A DNA stretch of 64,000 nucleotides, from contig NW_006767443.1 of the NCBI RefSeq assembly GCF_000264995.1, positions 10,280 through 74,279 of the forward strand, written 5' to 3'. Below, piece by piece: positions 34,200 to 44,665 of this stretch; positions within the stretch are counted from its first letter, which is position 1; every line of letters starts with the position of its first letter. The stretch comes from Punctularia strigosozonata HHB-11173 SS5. Its lineage: Eukaryota > Basidiomycota > Agaricomycetes > Corticiales > Punctulariaceae. The position numbers were made by a program, and so were the translations under genes. Below the pieces are notes generated by a model. That model was given only the letters and a program-made list of their open reading frames with translations. It searched no databases and was not told where the DNA came from.

Positions 34200-34860
34200 A
34201 CATCCTCAGCGTGCGTACGCTCCCGGCCTCCCGTCCTCCCAGTCCCTCATTTGACCCCTACGCAGCTCTTGTGCCTCCGCTTCTCGTCGCTCGCGCGTCT
34301 ACGGCTATTCAACCAAACCTCCGCAGAACTCGCGAATCTCTTCTCAGTATTGCACTCCCCGAGGCTTCGACCGCGCCGAGTTCGCGCGCGTGCTCCCGTT
34401 AGAGCTCGAGGCCCTTCATGCGTGCGCGGCGTACTGGGCCGGAGATATGGGCTACCTCGATGCGTTTTACGCGCTACTGTAGAAGTGCAAGATGCAGGAG
34501 AGGGCGATGGAGCTGAGGGGGAGGAAGAGGAGGGTAGACGAGGTGACGAGGGAGAAGGAGCGCGGGGCGAGGGTATGTCTAATCATCGCAAGTCAGCTGG
34601 TGGAAGTGAAGGGTGTTGCGGAGTGTGTACTAGAGGTGCTAGAGAGCGCGTTGCGGGCATGGCCGTCGGACGTGACAGTGGCCGAGCCATTTTTGTTCAA
34701 CCTTTGTGAGTGCGGGCTGGATCTTCGCTCCGTTCGGTCGCTCTTATATTGCGATGTATATTCTTTACAGCGACGGTGTATGAGTTGCGATCCGCCACGA
34801 CCGCGGCGAAGCGTCAACTTCTGGTCGAAGGTGCCTGCGAACTAGGAACGATGTTCACCA
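34200..34860 (+). pseudogene. TRAPPC12: TRAPPC12-like relic (C-terminal part)
   Basis: Pieces in different frames match the C-terminal TPR-like part of TRAPP subunit 12. LRFSSLARLRLFNQTSAELA is near 34285-34345, followed by a frame change near 34360. ALHACAAYWAGDMGYLDAFY then runs into an in-frame TAG near 34480. AECVLEVLESALRAW and EPFLFNL, then after an intron ATVYELRSATTAAKRQLLVE, match the family pattern 'LFNLxTxYELxS...KxxLL'. The relic lacks a valid reading frame and an N-terminus. It starts about 130 bp from the RPC4 start codon, head to head. A working copy would be expected elsewhere because TRAPPC12 acts in ER-Golgi transport. The family call is from memory of the human sequence. 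Confidence 0.6.
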
Positions 34861-35457
34861 CCGTATCCATATGGTGATCCCGATGACCCTCGGTTAGTGG
34901 ATCGTTCGGCTTCCTTACGAGGGAAGGACTGTTGGCCGTTTCTCATCGTCGCGTTCTGAACGTCACAGTGCATGCATTGGGACCTCAAGCCCGAGCAGAC
35001 GGAAGATGGAAAAGCCTGCAGGTGGCGGCGTGCGTGTCGGCAAGCCTCGTCCCTGAACGTGCCAGTGGGCGAAAGGACTGTTCGGCGGCGCTGAAGATGC
35101 TAATGTGCCGCTCCTCAGCGATCTACCATTTGCTGTTCCACATTACAACCTGCGTATTTTTCCCGTTGTCTTGCACATCTCGACGTACGGCGGCCCTCTT
35201 CCACTCGCAGAAATCGTCTCGCAAATCTTCAGAAAACCTGAAGACCGCATCTATTGAGTATACCGAATTCGAATTCGTTTGTGGTAGCAGTGTAGTCAAT
35301 ACGTACTCTGAGCTATAACAAACCAATTCGAATTCGCGCTCGCGCGAGCAATCATGCATCATGCATGCTCACTGGACTCGCGCACTGCCGGGCTTCGAAT
35401 GATTATCTTAGTAAGGGGGTCACAGACTCATACCTGTTCATCTCTTCTCACCACTCA
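34861..35457. other. Intergenic, 5' of the F-box gene
   Basis: No gene seen. It contains the inverted repeat described at 35264-35336 and short palindromes just after it (GCGCTCGCGCGAG, ATGCATCATGCATG). Confidence 0.5.
35264..35336. repeat. 19-bp inverted repeat with 35-nt loop
   Basis: CGAATTCGAATTCGTTTGT (35264-35282) pairs with ACAAACCAATTCGAATTCG (35318-35336) with one mismatch. The arms contain GAATTC palindromes. The hairpin lies about 120 nt upstream of the F-box gene start. It could be a cruciform-forming promoter element or the remnant of a very small foldback element. Confidence 0.6.
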
Positions 35458-37242
35458 ATGACCGTCGCCAGCCCGCAAGGCGCAGGCGATGTCCCCGAGA
35501 CTGACGAGCTCAAATCTTTCCGTGAGGCATGGAAGGCCGAAGTACGCAGGCGCCGAGGCGAACTCTCAACCGACGCCGTTCCCCGCACCAGCACGAACAC
35601 TGGCAGTTCTCCGGCGGACAAGTTACACGATGCTCAGCCCTCCGCTTCGTCCGACGAGGCCTTCGTGAAGGCGTGGGCCTTCCAGGAGGCAAGCCGTCCC
35701 GCCGCTATCGACGGACCAACTTCGAAGGGCAAGCAGGCCCCTGTCCCCGCTGCCTCCCGGCACGCTAGGGACACTTCCCAATCGCCCACAAGGGACCGCA
35801 ATGCAACTCCACGCACAGTACCTAACTTCACGTTCAGCCCCATACAGAAGCGTGCCATCGATGTCTACCGTCGCGCGATGCAGGCCGAGCAAAACAGCGA
35901 GCTCGACGAGGCCCTCCGTCTGTACCGGTCCGTAGCGTCTCCTCCTTGCCAAGGGTTGAATGAGGGAACGGGTTGACTCATAGCAGCACCATCCCAGCCA
36001 GGCATTCCGTCTGGACACCAATGTCGACCGCGCGTTCGAAGCCGCTGAGCTCCTCGTCCAGTCTCAGGTCAAGTCTGCGAAGCTCCCGCCCTCCGCCGAC
36101 GGCACCGCTGCGACCAGTGCCCGTTCCGCTCAAAGCACCGTAGTAACGCATCGCCACACCTCCTCCGGGACGAACGCCACCAGCAACTCGAAGATCACCG
36201 GCCTTCTGGCTCGTATCGTCTCCGGCTTTCCGCCAGACGTGAAATTTGAACCCGAAGACGAGCGCGAAGGGTTCCACTTCGTCCGCTTGCCCGACGAGCT
36301 CATTGTGGATATTCTTACAATTTTGGATCCTACGGCTATCGAGCGGTTTGCAGCGGTGAGCAGGAGGGCAAGGATCTTGAGCTTGGATTCGACGATATGG
36401 AGGCGGGTATATTTCCCGCATTCGTTTTGGCATGCTCTCTTCGGACTTACACATTTGCCTATCAGGAACTTCGCAAAGCGCGTGTACAGGCCACCTCAAA
36501 TACCGCCCGAACTCACGTTGGAGGGGCTTGCCGACAACTACGACTCGGACTACCGCCGCCTATATGTCGAGCACCCTCGCTTGCGCCTCGACGGGGTATA
36601 TATCGCTGTGTGCCACTACATGTCAGTATTTCTCTCATAAATCTGACCGTCGCGCTAACTCGGGTCTGACGTTTTACAGCCGACCAGGCCTGAGCGAGAA
36701 CGTCTGGGTCAACATCCACCACCTCATCACCTACCACCGCTACCTGTAAGCCCCTTTTCTCTCAAACATCTTTGCCTCAATGAACCGACCCTCTTTCTCG
36801 TTCTCCCTCCAGCCGATTCTTCCCTGACGGGACCGTGCTCTCCCTGCTCGCGAACGAGCAGCTCGACCCGCATAACGTTATCCCGCATTTCAAGCACTCT
36901 CTGCGCATGAAGGGGCTCTTCCTCGGCACCTGGTCGCTGGACGGCACGACCGTCACCATCGACGGCCTCGCGCCGCTCTCTTCATCCACCTCCACTTCAC
37001 TCTCCGTCACCACTGCTCACTCCGGCTCGAACGCACGCGATGCGCCTGCCATAGAAGAGCAATGCAAGTACGTGTTCCGGATGACGTTCTCGCTCCGCTC
37101 CCGTCCGCTCGGGCGGTGGAACAAGCTCGAGTGGGTTGAATACGAGAGCGTGCGGGTCGAGGACGGGGAAGCGACGCCGTTCCCCCTCAAGCAGGAACGG
37201 CCCTTCTGGTTTAGCAAGGTTCGGAGCTACGGGGGCCCTTAA
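35458..37242 (+). CDS. HRT3: F-box protein, FBXO9/Hrt3 family
   Basis: Start MTVASPQGAGDVPETDEL at 35458. The first exon is largely disordered, with a helical TPR-like segment at its end (FSPIQKRAIDVYRRAMQAEQ... ELDEALRLYR) that continues after the intron as QAFRLDTNVDRAFEAAELL. The F-box is FVRLPDELIVDILTILDPTA near residue 260. Beyond the intron near 36411-36471 comes the family-specific block YRPPQIPPELTLEG, HPRLRLDGVYIAVCHY, then RPGLSENVW, YHRYLRFFPDGTVLSLL and LFLGTWSLDG. Known role: substrate receptor of an SCF ubiquitin ligase. It ends 202 bp from the stop of ERG4 in tail-to-tail order. It looks intact. Confidence 0.9.
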
Positions 37243-37443
37243 ATTCGTTGTCGGCGTCAGTATGCCGTCGGTGATAACATTGTTACGCCGTCCTGCAGTC
37301 GCGGTATAGTCTTACGTAGACAACTCAAAATGAGGGGCTAACATGATGTTTCGAGCAATGCAGGAATAACCTGTTGGAGCATTCAAGCAGCTTCCTTCGG
37401 TGTTCATTCCGCTATTATACTGGACATATGGTATCCTTTTAGA

Positions 37444-39325
37444 CTAGTAGACGTAAGGGATGAACCTGTATGGCACGGTCTCGCAGTACCGCTCCCAGTC
37501 CTTGCCGTACTTGCGAGCGCACCTGTCCGGTTGAAGACAGTCAGTAACGATGGCAAAACAACAAGATAGCGAGGGTGTATAATGAGGGCGTGGTTAAGCA
37601 CGTACCGTTCGAAGTCGCGACCGCACCGGTGAACGAGCACGGTGATGAAGAATACGGAATAGAAGTATGGGATGGGCGAGCACCTGCCGACGATGAGACC
37701 CCACGTGAAGCTCATCGTCCAATCCGCGGTATAGTTCTAGATACCGTACGCAAGTTGATATCAGAACCGTCGTCGACTCCTGTATCGGGGGCAAAGGAAA
37801 GAACGTACGGGTTTGCGCGCCCACGCCCACCAGCCGCTGGTGAGGAGCTTGTTCCCGTGCGCGGTCTGGATGTAGGTCGGGTTCTCGACCGTGTTTCCCG
37901 GCAGGTTGGGGAAGAGTTTGCGGAACTCGGTGATGCCCTGCTGCTGCATCTTGAAGTGCGACTTCTGCGCCATCGCCGTGTCGAAGCTGCAGAATGCGGT
38001 CAGCGTCTCGGATTTCCTGGTGGGTGGGTAACGGAGAAAAAGAGCGCACATGTAGTAGGCCGTCAGGAGGGTGGTGTAAATGGCGACGTAGGCCGGGGTG
38101 GACCACCGATAGTTCTCGGGGTCGTGCGAGGCCATGTAGACGACGGAGTAGACGTAGGTCTGATGATGGTGATGTTATTAGACTGAAACAACTGAGCTCG
38201 ATGGAAAGCCTACGAAAGGAACACCAGCAAAGTTCCAAAAAATGACCATGAAGCCCCATTTCTCGTGATACATGTCCCAGGTCTGGGGGATGCACTCCTC
38301 GCCCTTGCAGCTGCAGGAAACATATTAGCTATGACCCGTGATACTTCTTGCGCCACAGCCACGAACCATGCGTTGAGGTACAACCAGGTTGCAAGCACCA
38401 TGAACGCCATGTTGGGGGTGACGTAGCCGTACGTCTCGTATTGCTTGCACGCGCCGGATACCGACAGGAAGAACACGATCACCCAAGGGATGCGGACCTC
38501 GGCCCACATCTTAAGGTCGACCGGGCCGATACGCGGGTTCAAGCACGCGCCCATGAACACGTCGTAGATGAAGTTGCCCGACATGCGCATCTGCTCGCCG
38601 CGCGCGACGGTGATAAAGTACATTCCGAACGAGACCGCGAAGCCCCAGATCATGGCGACGGACATGAGGTGGCCGTAGTTGTCGATGATCGCCGTGAGGC
38701 GGAAGATGTTGAAGTAGTGGAGCGCCGCGGCGGTCGCGATCGAGGTGTAGACGGAGAGGTACGCGTCACACTTGTACATGAGCGTCTTGTAGCCGAGCGA
38801 GGGGACGGGCAGGCCTTCTTGCATGAAGCCTGGCATAACGTACGCCAGGAAGAGCTCGTAAACGATGAGGCCGCTGTAGACCTTCCAGGCGTACAGGTTG
38901 GGGCTTGCGTCCTTCGCCAACATGAGTATGATATGATGCGGGGGCAGGGACAGGGTTTCTTACGTCTCGTACGTGTCCCCACATTCTCGCGAGGAAGGGC
39001 TTGATATCTGCCGTGGAATGGGGATAGACAAGCTGGCCGTCGTAAAACCAAAGGCATATCCAGAGGTAATACATCAGCAGCGGAAAGCCAATCATCATAG
39101 CCGTCACGCCTGCAGGGCCTCCAAACTCCCATCTACAAGCAGCGTCAACAAACGCGTCCGATCATATTTATACGGCGCGTACGTTGTGTGCTTGTCCAGC
39201 TCCTGGTCCCTTTTCCTGCCCTCTTCCGTGATATGGAAGGACCTTGGGGCATCGCCGTTCACGTTCCGCTGGCGCAGTTCATGTCCGTTCAGGGGAAGGA
39301 GCTCCACGCCGGAGCCGCTCGCCAT
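37444..39325 (-). CDS. ERG4: Delta(24(24(1)))-sterol reductase
   Basis: Read on the - strand from ATG at 39325 ([20 protein letters not shown]). The intron near 39125-39180 joins HTTY/TWEFGG. Multiple hydrophobic spans follow: [69 protein letters not shown]. Conserved ERG4/ERG24-type features are the [19 protein letters not shown] segment and the C-terminus [11 protein letters not shown] followed by FIPYVY. The enzyme reduces the C24(28) double bond with NADPH as the last step of ergosterol synthesis in the ER membrane. Several short introns separate the TM spans. A TAG at 37444-37446 ends the gene right after the family-typical aromatic tail. It looks intact. Confidence 0.92.
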
Positions 39326-39740
39326 GGTGCCAAGGGGTGTGCTGGATGGTGAACGAGAAATTCCGCTCGTACGACTGGAGCGCGTCGGATGGCCACGTGG
39401 GCGGCGGGAAGCCGACAGGATGCCGACGCGCTGAGCCGCGCCGAGCCGTGCCGTTAGAGTAGTACTTATTAAGTGTATTGATCTCTTGCTACTTGACCGC
39501 GACCAGTCTTTTCTTTTCGTTTCACTTTCAAACCTGACAGGAACAGAAATGACATCGGGACTGACTGAGATATCAGAAATGACGATCTGGCTCGGGACGC
39601 CGCAAGTCTGGCATTCCCAATGTGATGAATCAAATAACATCACTCAGGAGATCCATGGGACCATTATACGACTTGTGGATGTTTGATTAGTATTACCATA
39701 CAAGCATAACTAGTAGCGTTCTAGTCAAAACATGTGTGAT

Positions 39741-41276
39741 CTAGCCTGCGGATTTGCCGTAGGCTTCTTTGGCGTGGACCATGCGGACCTGGAACAGCAG
39801 GACGCCCTCGTACACCGCCCAGCCAATGGCAGAGCTGAGGACCTTGCGCGAAAGTCGGAGAGCGGCCCCGTCGAGGAAGCCGGATACACCCCGTTGCTAA
39901 AATCATGCGCCCATGAGCCACTGATCGTATGTTAAGATGCAAGATAGGGCATACCGTCCATATCGTCTTGGTCGTCGTCCATAGACTTCGGTATCGGTCT
40001 TCCTGCCGTACTTGAATCTTGGTCTGCGACGCCGATGTGAGCACTAATGTGAATGCGATGAAGCAAGGCGGAGTTCTCACTTTAATCACGTCAAAGGGAT
40101 GCGTGAGGATGGTAGCAATCGCGCCCGCGGACGCAGCGGAGATGCTGTGCACGCTGGTCGACAGTACGGAGGACGTTGGTGGCAAAAGGTAGGCTGGGGA
40201 TGCGGTCAGCTCGATACCACGAGGGCGAGACCAGTAGCAATCACTGGCGTCGAATTTAGACTCACATGTCTCCCGCTTAATGCCTTCGTAGAACACTACG
40301 AAAAGGCCCGCATACGGCGCGTCGCGTAACGCGGACGCAAGGAAGCCCCGAAAGAGTTCTCGGGGACCGCCGCGCGCCATCAAGATCAGGGCACCGGACA
40401 GAGACTTGTACGCGTACATGTTACTCTGTCAAAGCAGCCTCCATGTCAGGCCTGGCCTAGACGGCTGAGAACGAGGACGATGGCGTACCTCGTAACGAGC
40501 TTTGAGCACCGAGAAGGGGTTAAGTACGAATCCGACGCTGACACGAGTCACGGCTCCGGCAACGAGGTTACCGCCGCTAGTCAGGGAGGGTAGCACGGAG
40601 GCATGGGAATGAGCAGGCGACGAAGAACCTGGGCGAAGTTTCTGCACAGAGGCAAAGTAGGGCGACGACGCCATGAATGTCCGTATTTGAGTGAGGCCAG
40701 TCATGTACATTGCTACTCCGGGGACATTTCTACAAGGGGGATGGGAATCGGGTCAGCACATAACGTTCGGGAGAGGGGGTTGGGGAAGGGAAAACACCGC
40801 ACAAGCGTATACGTACCTCATGAGTGTAGCATTCGTCCCTCTCCATAGTCCCAATATCCCGTTTTCCGCAATCACCTGTCTTGCGATCTTGAGCGGGCTC
40901 TTCACTGCTCTGTATGAAGATCAGAACACGGCGGTCCGCACATTGAGCGCGAGGGCACGTACTTGGATTTCAGGGTTCCATCGGTCTGTTGCACTCGTGT
41001 CTTCAAGAAGTCAACTAGAGATGATCTCGTAGGTGAGTGCATGACTCAGAGAGTATCGACGCCGCTCACATGGTTGAAGAGCGACTGTTGAAGCAAATCC
41101 TGAGAGCGCGCCTGGAGAAACAACTTCAACATTCGTCGACCGCAAGAAATCTTATCAGGACTGACCTGACAGCAGTTGCTGCCCAACATTGCTCATATAT
41201 ACCAATTATTGCGGTCGATAGGTCGGCCAGAGAAGTACACTCGTAGCCCTGTGACGCCGGTCAGGGAGTGAGCCAT
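39741..41276 (-). CDS. HEM25: Mitochondrial glycine carrier (SLC25A38 family)
   Basis: Read on the - strand from ATG 41276 (MAHSLTGVTGLR). The first exons are 41276-41241, a 13-nt microexon 41178-41166 (coding QLLS plus one base), 41111-41070 and 41014-40972. Phases agree at each junction and give GLRQLLSGALSGFASTVALQ. The three carrier signatures are QPFDFLKTR, NPFSVLKARYE and HPFDVIKTK. The second is the form typical of the SLC25A38/Hem25 subfamily. Other pieces are LWRGTNATLMRNVPGVAMYM and ELFRGFLASALRDAPYAGLF. Known role: imports glycine into the matrix for 5-aminolevulinate, hence heme. The gene ends KEAYGKSAG with TAG at 39741-39743. Length is about 300 residues, the usual size. Confidence 0.9.
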
Positions 41277-41989
41277 GTTTGGCTTTGTTATGCAGCGACC
41301 TTGGACTGCACCACGACCAAATAGTACGGTGGTGTTACCGCCGCGTCGGTTAGTTGGCAGGCCCTCCTGCACATGATGGACACTGCTTTTCGGATCATCC
41401 TGGTCGGGCTTACATTTTTGTGGACGCGGAACAATAGATGCTCAACATCCTCGCGGGCACATCTCGAGAAGCCGTTTGAAAGTAGTCACGGCACTCGAAA
41501 GACCGAAATTTGGCCTGCCGGGCCGCCCGCGACCCGTTTTCGAAGAGTCTCCATCTCGGTGCGGAGCCTGCAACGAACTTCAGCTACCACTACGCGCTAT
41601 GATCAGGAGCAGAACCCGCAGCTAGGACTTCGTACGGGCGGATTGCAGACTTCTGAGGAAGTCCAACACGGTAGCGGCGAGGGAAGATTTCCACGTTTGT
41701 CTTTCAGTCTCGTAACATCCAGTCACGGCCAAGGGTGCTTGCCACCTTCTTCCACGGAAACACTTTATGGCCCCCCCTCGAAGCTGATGCGCGTGCTCGA
41801 AAACCTGCAGTTCGAGGTCGTCGTCTGCGCCCGACTTCCCTGTGTCCGACCGGGCCGCCACCGGGTCTTCAGCTGACCTTGTACTAATCCCGGTATCCAT
41901 CTGTAGAGCAAACGCTTCAAAGTCTGTTGCTTCACTCGGTATAAAGGTGTTAGGGGATGTATCCCTAGACATCACATCTAGCTGTTGTC
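41277..41989. other. Intergenic, HEM25 to polygalacturonase
   Basis: Divergent promoter region of about 710 bp. A TATA-like GGTATAAAGG sits at about 41938-41947, some 45 nt before the polygalacturonase ATG. No other feature is certain. Confidence 0.55.
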
Positions 41990-43698
41990 ATGCTCCCATT
42001 CCTCCTAGCATCATTGACTGTCCTTCCGACTGCTTTTGCGGCAGCCGGCTCCCCTGTATCCTCAACAGATATACAGGGTATTGTGTGCGGCATCCAAACC
42101 TACGGGAAAGCGGCCAATTGGCCTCAGTCCGACTTGAACACTGTCCAGGATACGCTGGCGCTGACCATCGATGACTTTGTCCCACAGCCACCTACGCCGT
42201 AAGTCTACTTCGTTAAACTTACTGCGAAACGGATTCTAACGTGTCGTGCATATGCAGAACCTCCACTTCATCCAGTGCATCATGCACCGTCACGGCGTAC
42301 GCCGACGTAGCGACCGCCATCAAGACGTGCACCGACATCCACCTGCGCGACATCACCGTCCCCGCTAAAAGCACACTCGATCTTTCCAAAGCCAAAGCAA
42401 ACTCTGTCATCACTTTCGAGGGTCGTACCGTACGTATTCCGGTGTTTCATCCCGGTTCACGAAATGATGTCTTGTCTCGCATAGACTTGGGGCTATGCTG
42501 CCTCAGACTGGGATATGCTGAAGCTTGGCGGAACAAATATCACCGTTCAAGGTGCACCGTGCTCCGTGATCGATGGCAATGGCGCTGCCTGGTGGGATGG
42601 TCAAGGAAGCAATGGCGGCGTCGATAAGTACGTTCCTAGCGCCCCAACAAAATGAGGTCGATGCTCATAATCTCGTAGACCAGACCATATGATAGTGGCT
42701 AGCAAGTTGCTCGGGAACTCCGTCATCAAGAATCTATATGGTGCGTGCCCGGTCACTCGCCGAGATTAATAACACACAAACCAATGGCTTCTAGTCCTGA
42801 ACGCTCCGACGCACGTCTTCGACATCACTGGCGCCTTTGGTCTATGGGTGAAAGGTGTTGTCATCGATATGAAGGACGGATACAGCGTCCTATCCAACGG
42901 ACTCCAGGCAGGTCACAATACGGATGGGTTCGATATCTCCAGCTCGACCGATGTGAGCCATCGCTGCCATCATGTTGTACATTTGCTGAGCAACTTTCCA
43001 GATGCTTGTCACGAACAATGTCGTGTTTAATCAGGTAATCAGCGGAATATATGGAAACACGATTCCCGAGGCTCACGGACTACTGAACAGGATGACTGTG
43101 TCGCGGTTACCTCAGGCGGTGGCATCGTGACGACGAACATGTTCTGCAACGGCGGGCACGGCTTATCGATTGGCTCCATTGGTGGCAAGTCCAACAACAC
43201 GGGTATGCGTTTGCGATGTACGGAGCAACCTGAGATGCTAATCATGATTTCCATCAGTAAACGGCGTGATCTTCAGCAACAGCAAGATTCTGAACAGCCA
43301 AAACGGCGCACGCATCAAAACCAACTCGGGGACCACTGGAACCATCAATAACGTCACCTACTCCAACATCCAGATCTCCAACATATCGATTTACGGCATC
43401 GACATCCAACAGGACTACCGTACGCTACTTTCTCAGCGCCTAACGTTCTGTGTTTTCAATCCGATTATCTGTTCTTTGCATAGTGAACGGCGGTCCGACG
43501 GGCGTTCCGACGAACGGCGTGACAATCACAGATATCTTTATGAGCGACATCACCGGCACCGTTCAATCCGCCGGCGAGAACTACTACCTGCTTACGGCCA
43601 GCGACACGAGTGCCTCAAGCTGGAAGTTCTCGAATCTCGCGGTAACTGGAGGACATAACAGCACATGCCTCGTCAAACCGTCCGGTTTCTCTTGCTAG
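41990..43698 (+). CDS. Secreted endopolygalacturonase, GH28
   Basis: Signal peptide [20 protein letters not shown], followed by a Ser/Thr-rich linker. The right-handed beta-helix domain then starts at [17 protein letters not shown]. Diagnostic GH28 motifs all occur in order across short introns: [11 protein letters not shown] (catalytic Asp), [10 protein letters not shown] (paired Asp), [11 protein letters not shown] (His) and ARIKTNSG (Arg-Ile-Lys substrate loop). The C-terminus ends [16 protein letters not shown] with conserved cysteines. About eight introns of 50-60 nt are present and frames join. Role: hydrolysis of de-esterified pectin outside the cell. A close TATA box suggests a strong regulated promoter. 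It looks intact. Endo mode is inferred from the compact length and the QDDC and GHG motifs. Confidence 0.93.
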
Positions 43699-44239
43699 TA
43701 TGTAGACGTGCACAACTTGTATTTCTTGTGTTGGGGTGGACATACAATGCTGTAAAAACAATGACATGTCGATATATCATGTGTCCAATTGTCACCGAAC
43801 CTCGCCTTGAAAAGCCAGCCCGGGCGAGGCCGGCACCGCAAAGTGCGTGAAAATAGAGAAGGATCTGAGCGGCACGGGTCATGAGTGAAGAAGTGTCGAA
43901 GGGATGCTTCGCGTACGCGGGCATCTTGATGGCGCCTCCGCGCCTCGATGTCCTGTTTATCTCCTACCATCCAATCGACGTGGACCATGGATGCTTCTTA
44001 TGGCCACCGGGAATGAAAACGGTATGATCGGCGTCTTCGCTTGCCCAACCCCACAACGCACTCGAGGAGCCGCGCAGCAACATGCGAGCCTGCGTTGTCA
44101 CGCAGTGTTTCATGGGAGCTCTGGCATCTGTATAAAGAGGGGCGTTGGGCCACCCCGTTCTGCAGTCGAACAGTCGAGTTCAACGCACCCTAAGCAGCCC
44201 AACCCAACCATCCTTCAGAACTTCAGCCGTAGTTCAACG
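43699..44239. promoter_or_regulatory. Hydrophobin upstream region with TATA box
   Basis: 540 bp between the polygalacturonase and the hydrophobin. TATAAAG at 44131-44137 lies about 105 nt before the hydrophobin ATG, consistent with a leader of about 75 nt. No other gene seen. Confidence 0.55.
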
Positions 44240-44665
44240 ATGTTCGCTCGTTCGACCCTCTTCGTCGCCGTCGCCGCGCTCTTCGCTGTCGCTTCCGCTG
44301 ACCAGTGCAACACCGGGTCCATTCAATGCTGCAACTCGGTCCATGACGTGAGTTGTGGATCGAATCGAGTGATTTTCACATTGCTTACAATGTCTATGGG
44401 ATCAGTCGAAGTCCAGCGCTCTCTCTGGACTCTTTAATCTGCTCGGTATCAACGCCGGCGATGTGACCGGTCAGGTGGGCGTTACCTGCAGCCCCATTTC
44501 CGCCGTAGGCGTCGGGGGGGACAGCTGCAACGCTTCACCCGTCTGCTGCGAGAACAACAACTTCGTACGTCGCGCGCACGTTCGAGACATTGATCAACGC
44601 TGATCTAATGCAAACAGAACGGCCTCGTCGCTCTTGGCTGCGTTCCCATAAGCCTTTCTCTGTGA
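44240..44665 (+). CDS. Class I hydrophobin
   Basis: Three exons (44240-44347, 44406-44564, 44618-44665) encode 104 residues. The signal peptide [20 protein letters not shown] precedes the mature domain. It has eight cysteines in the order C-X6-CC-X32-C-X12-C-X5-CC-X12-C. The two CC doublets and the long first loop fit class I of basidiomycetes. The C-terminus is [14 protein letters not shown]. Role: self-assembles at air-water interfaces to coat aerial hyphae, spores or fruit bodies. Both introns are short and the frame closes. The protein is intact; the stage of expression cannot be read from sequence. Confidence 0.95.
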
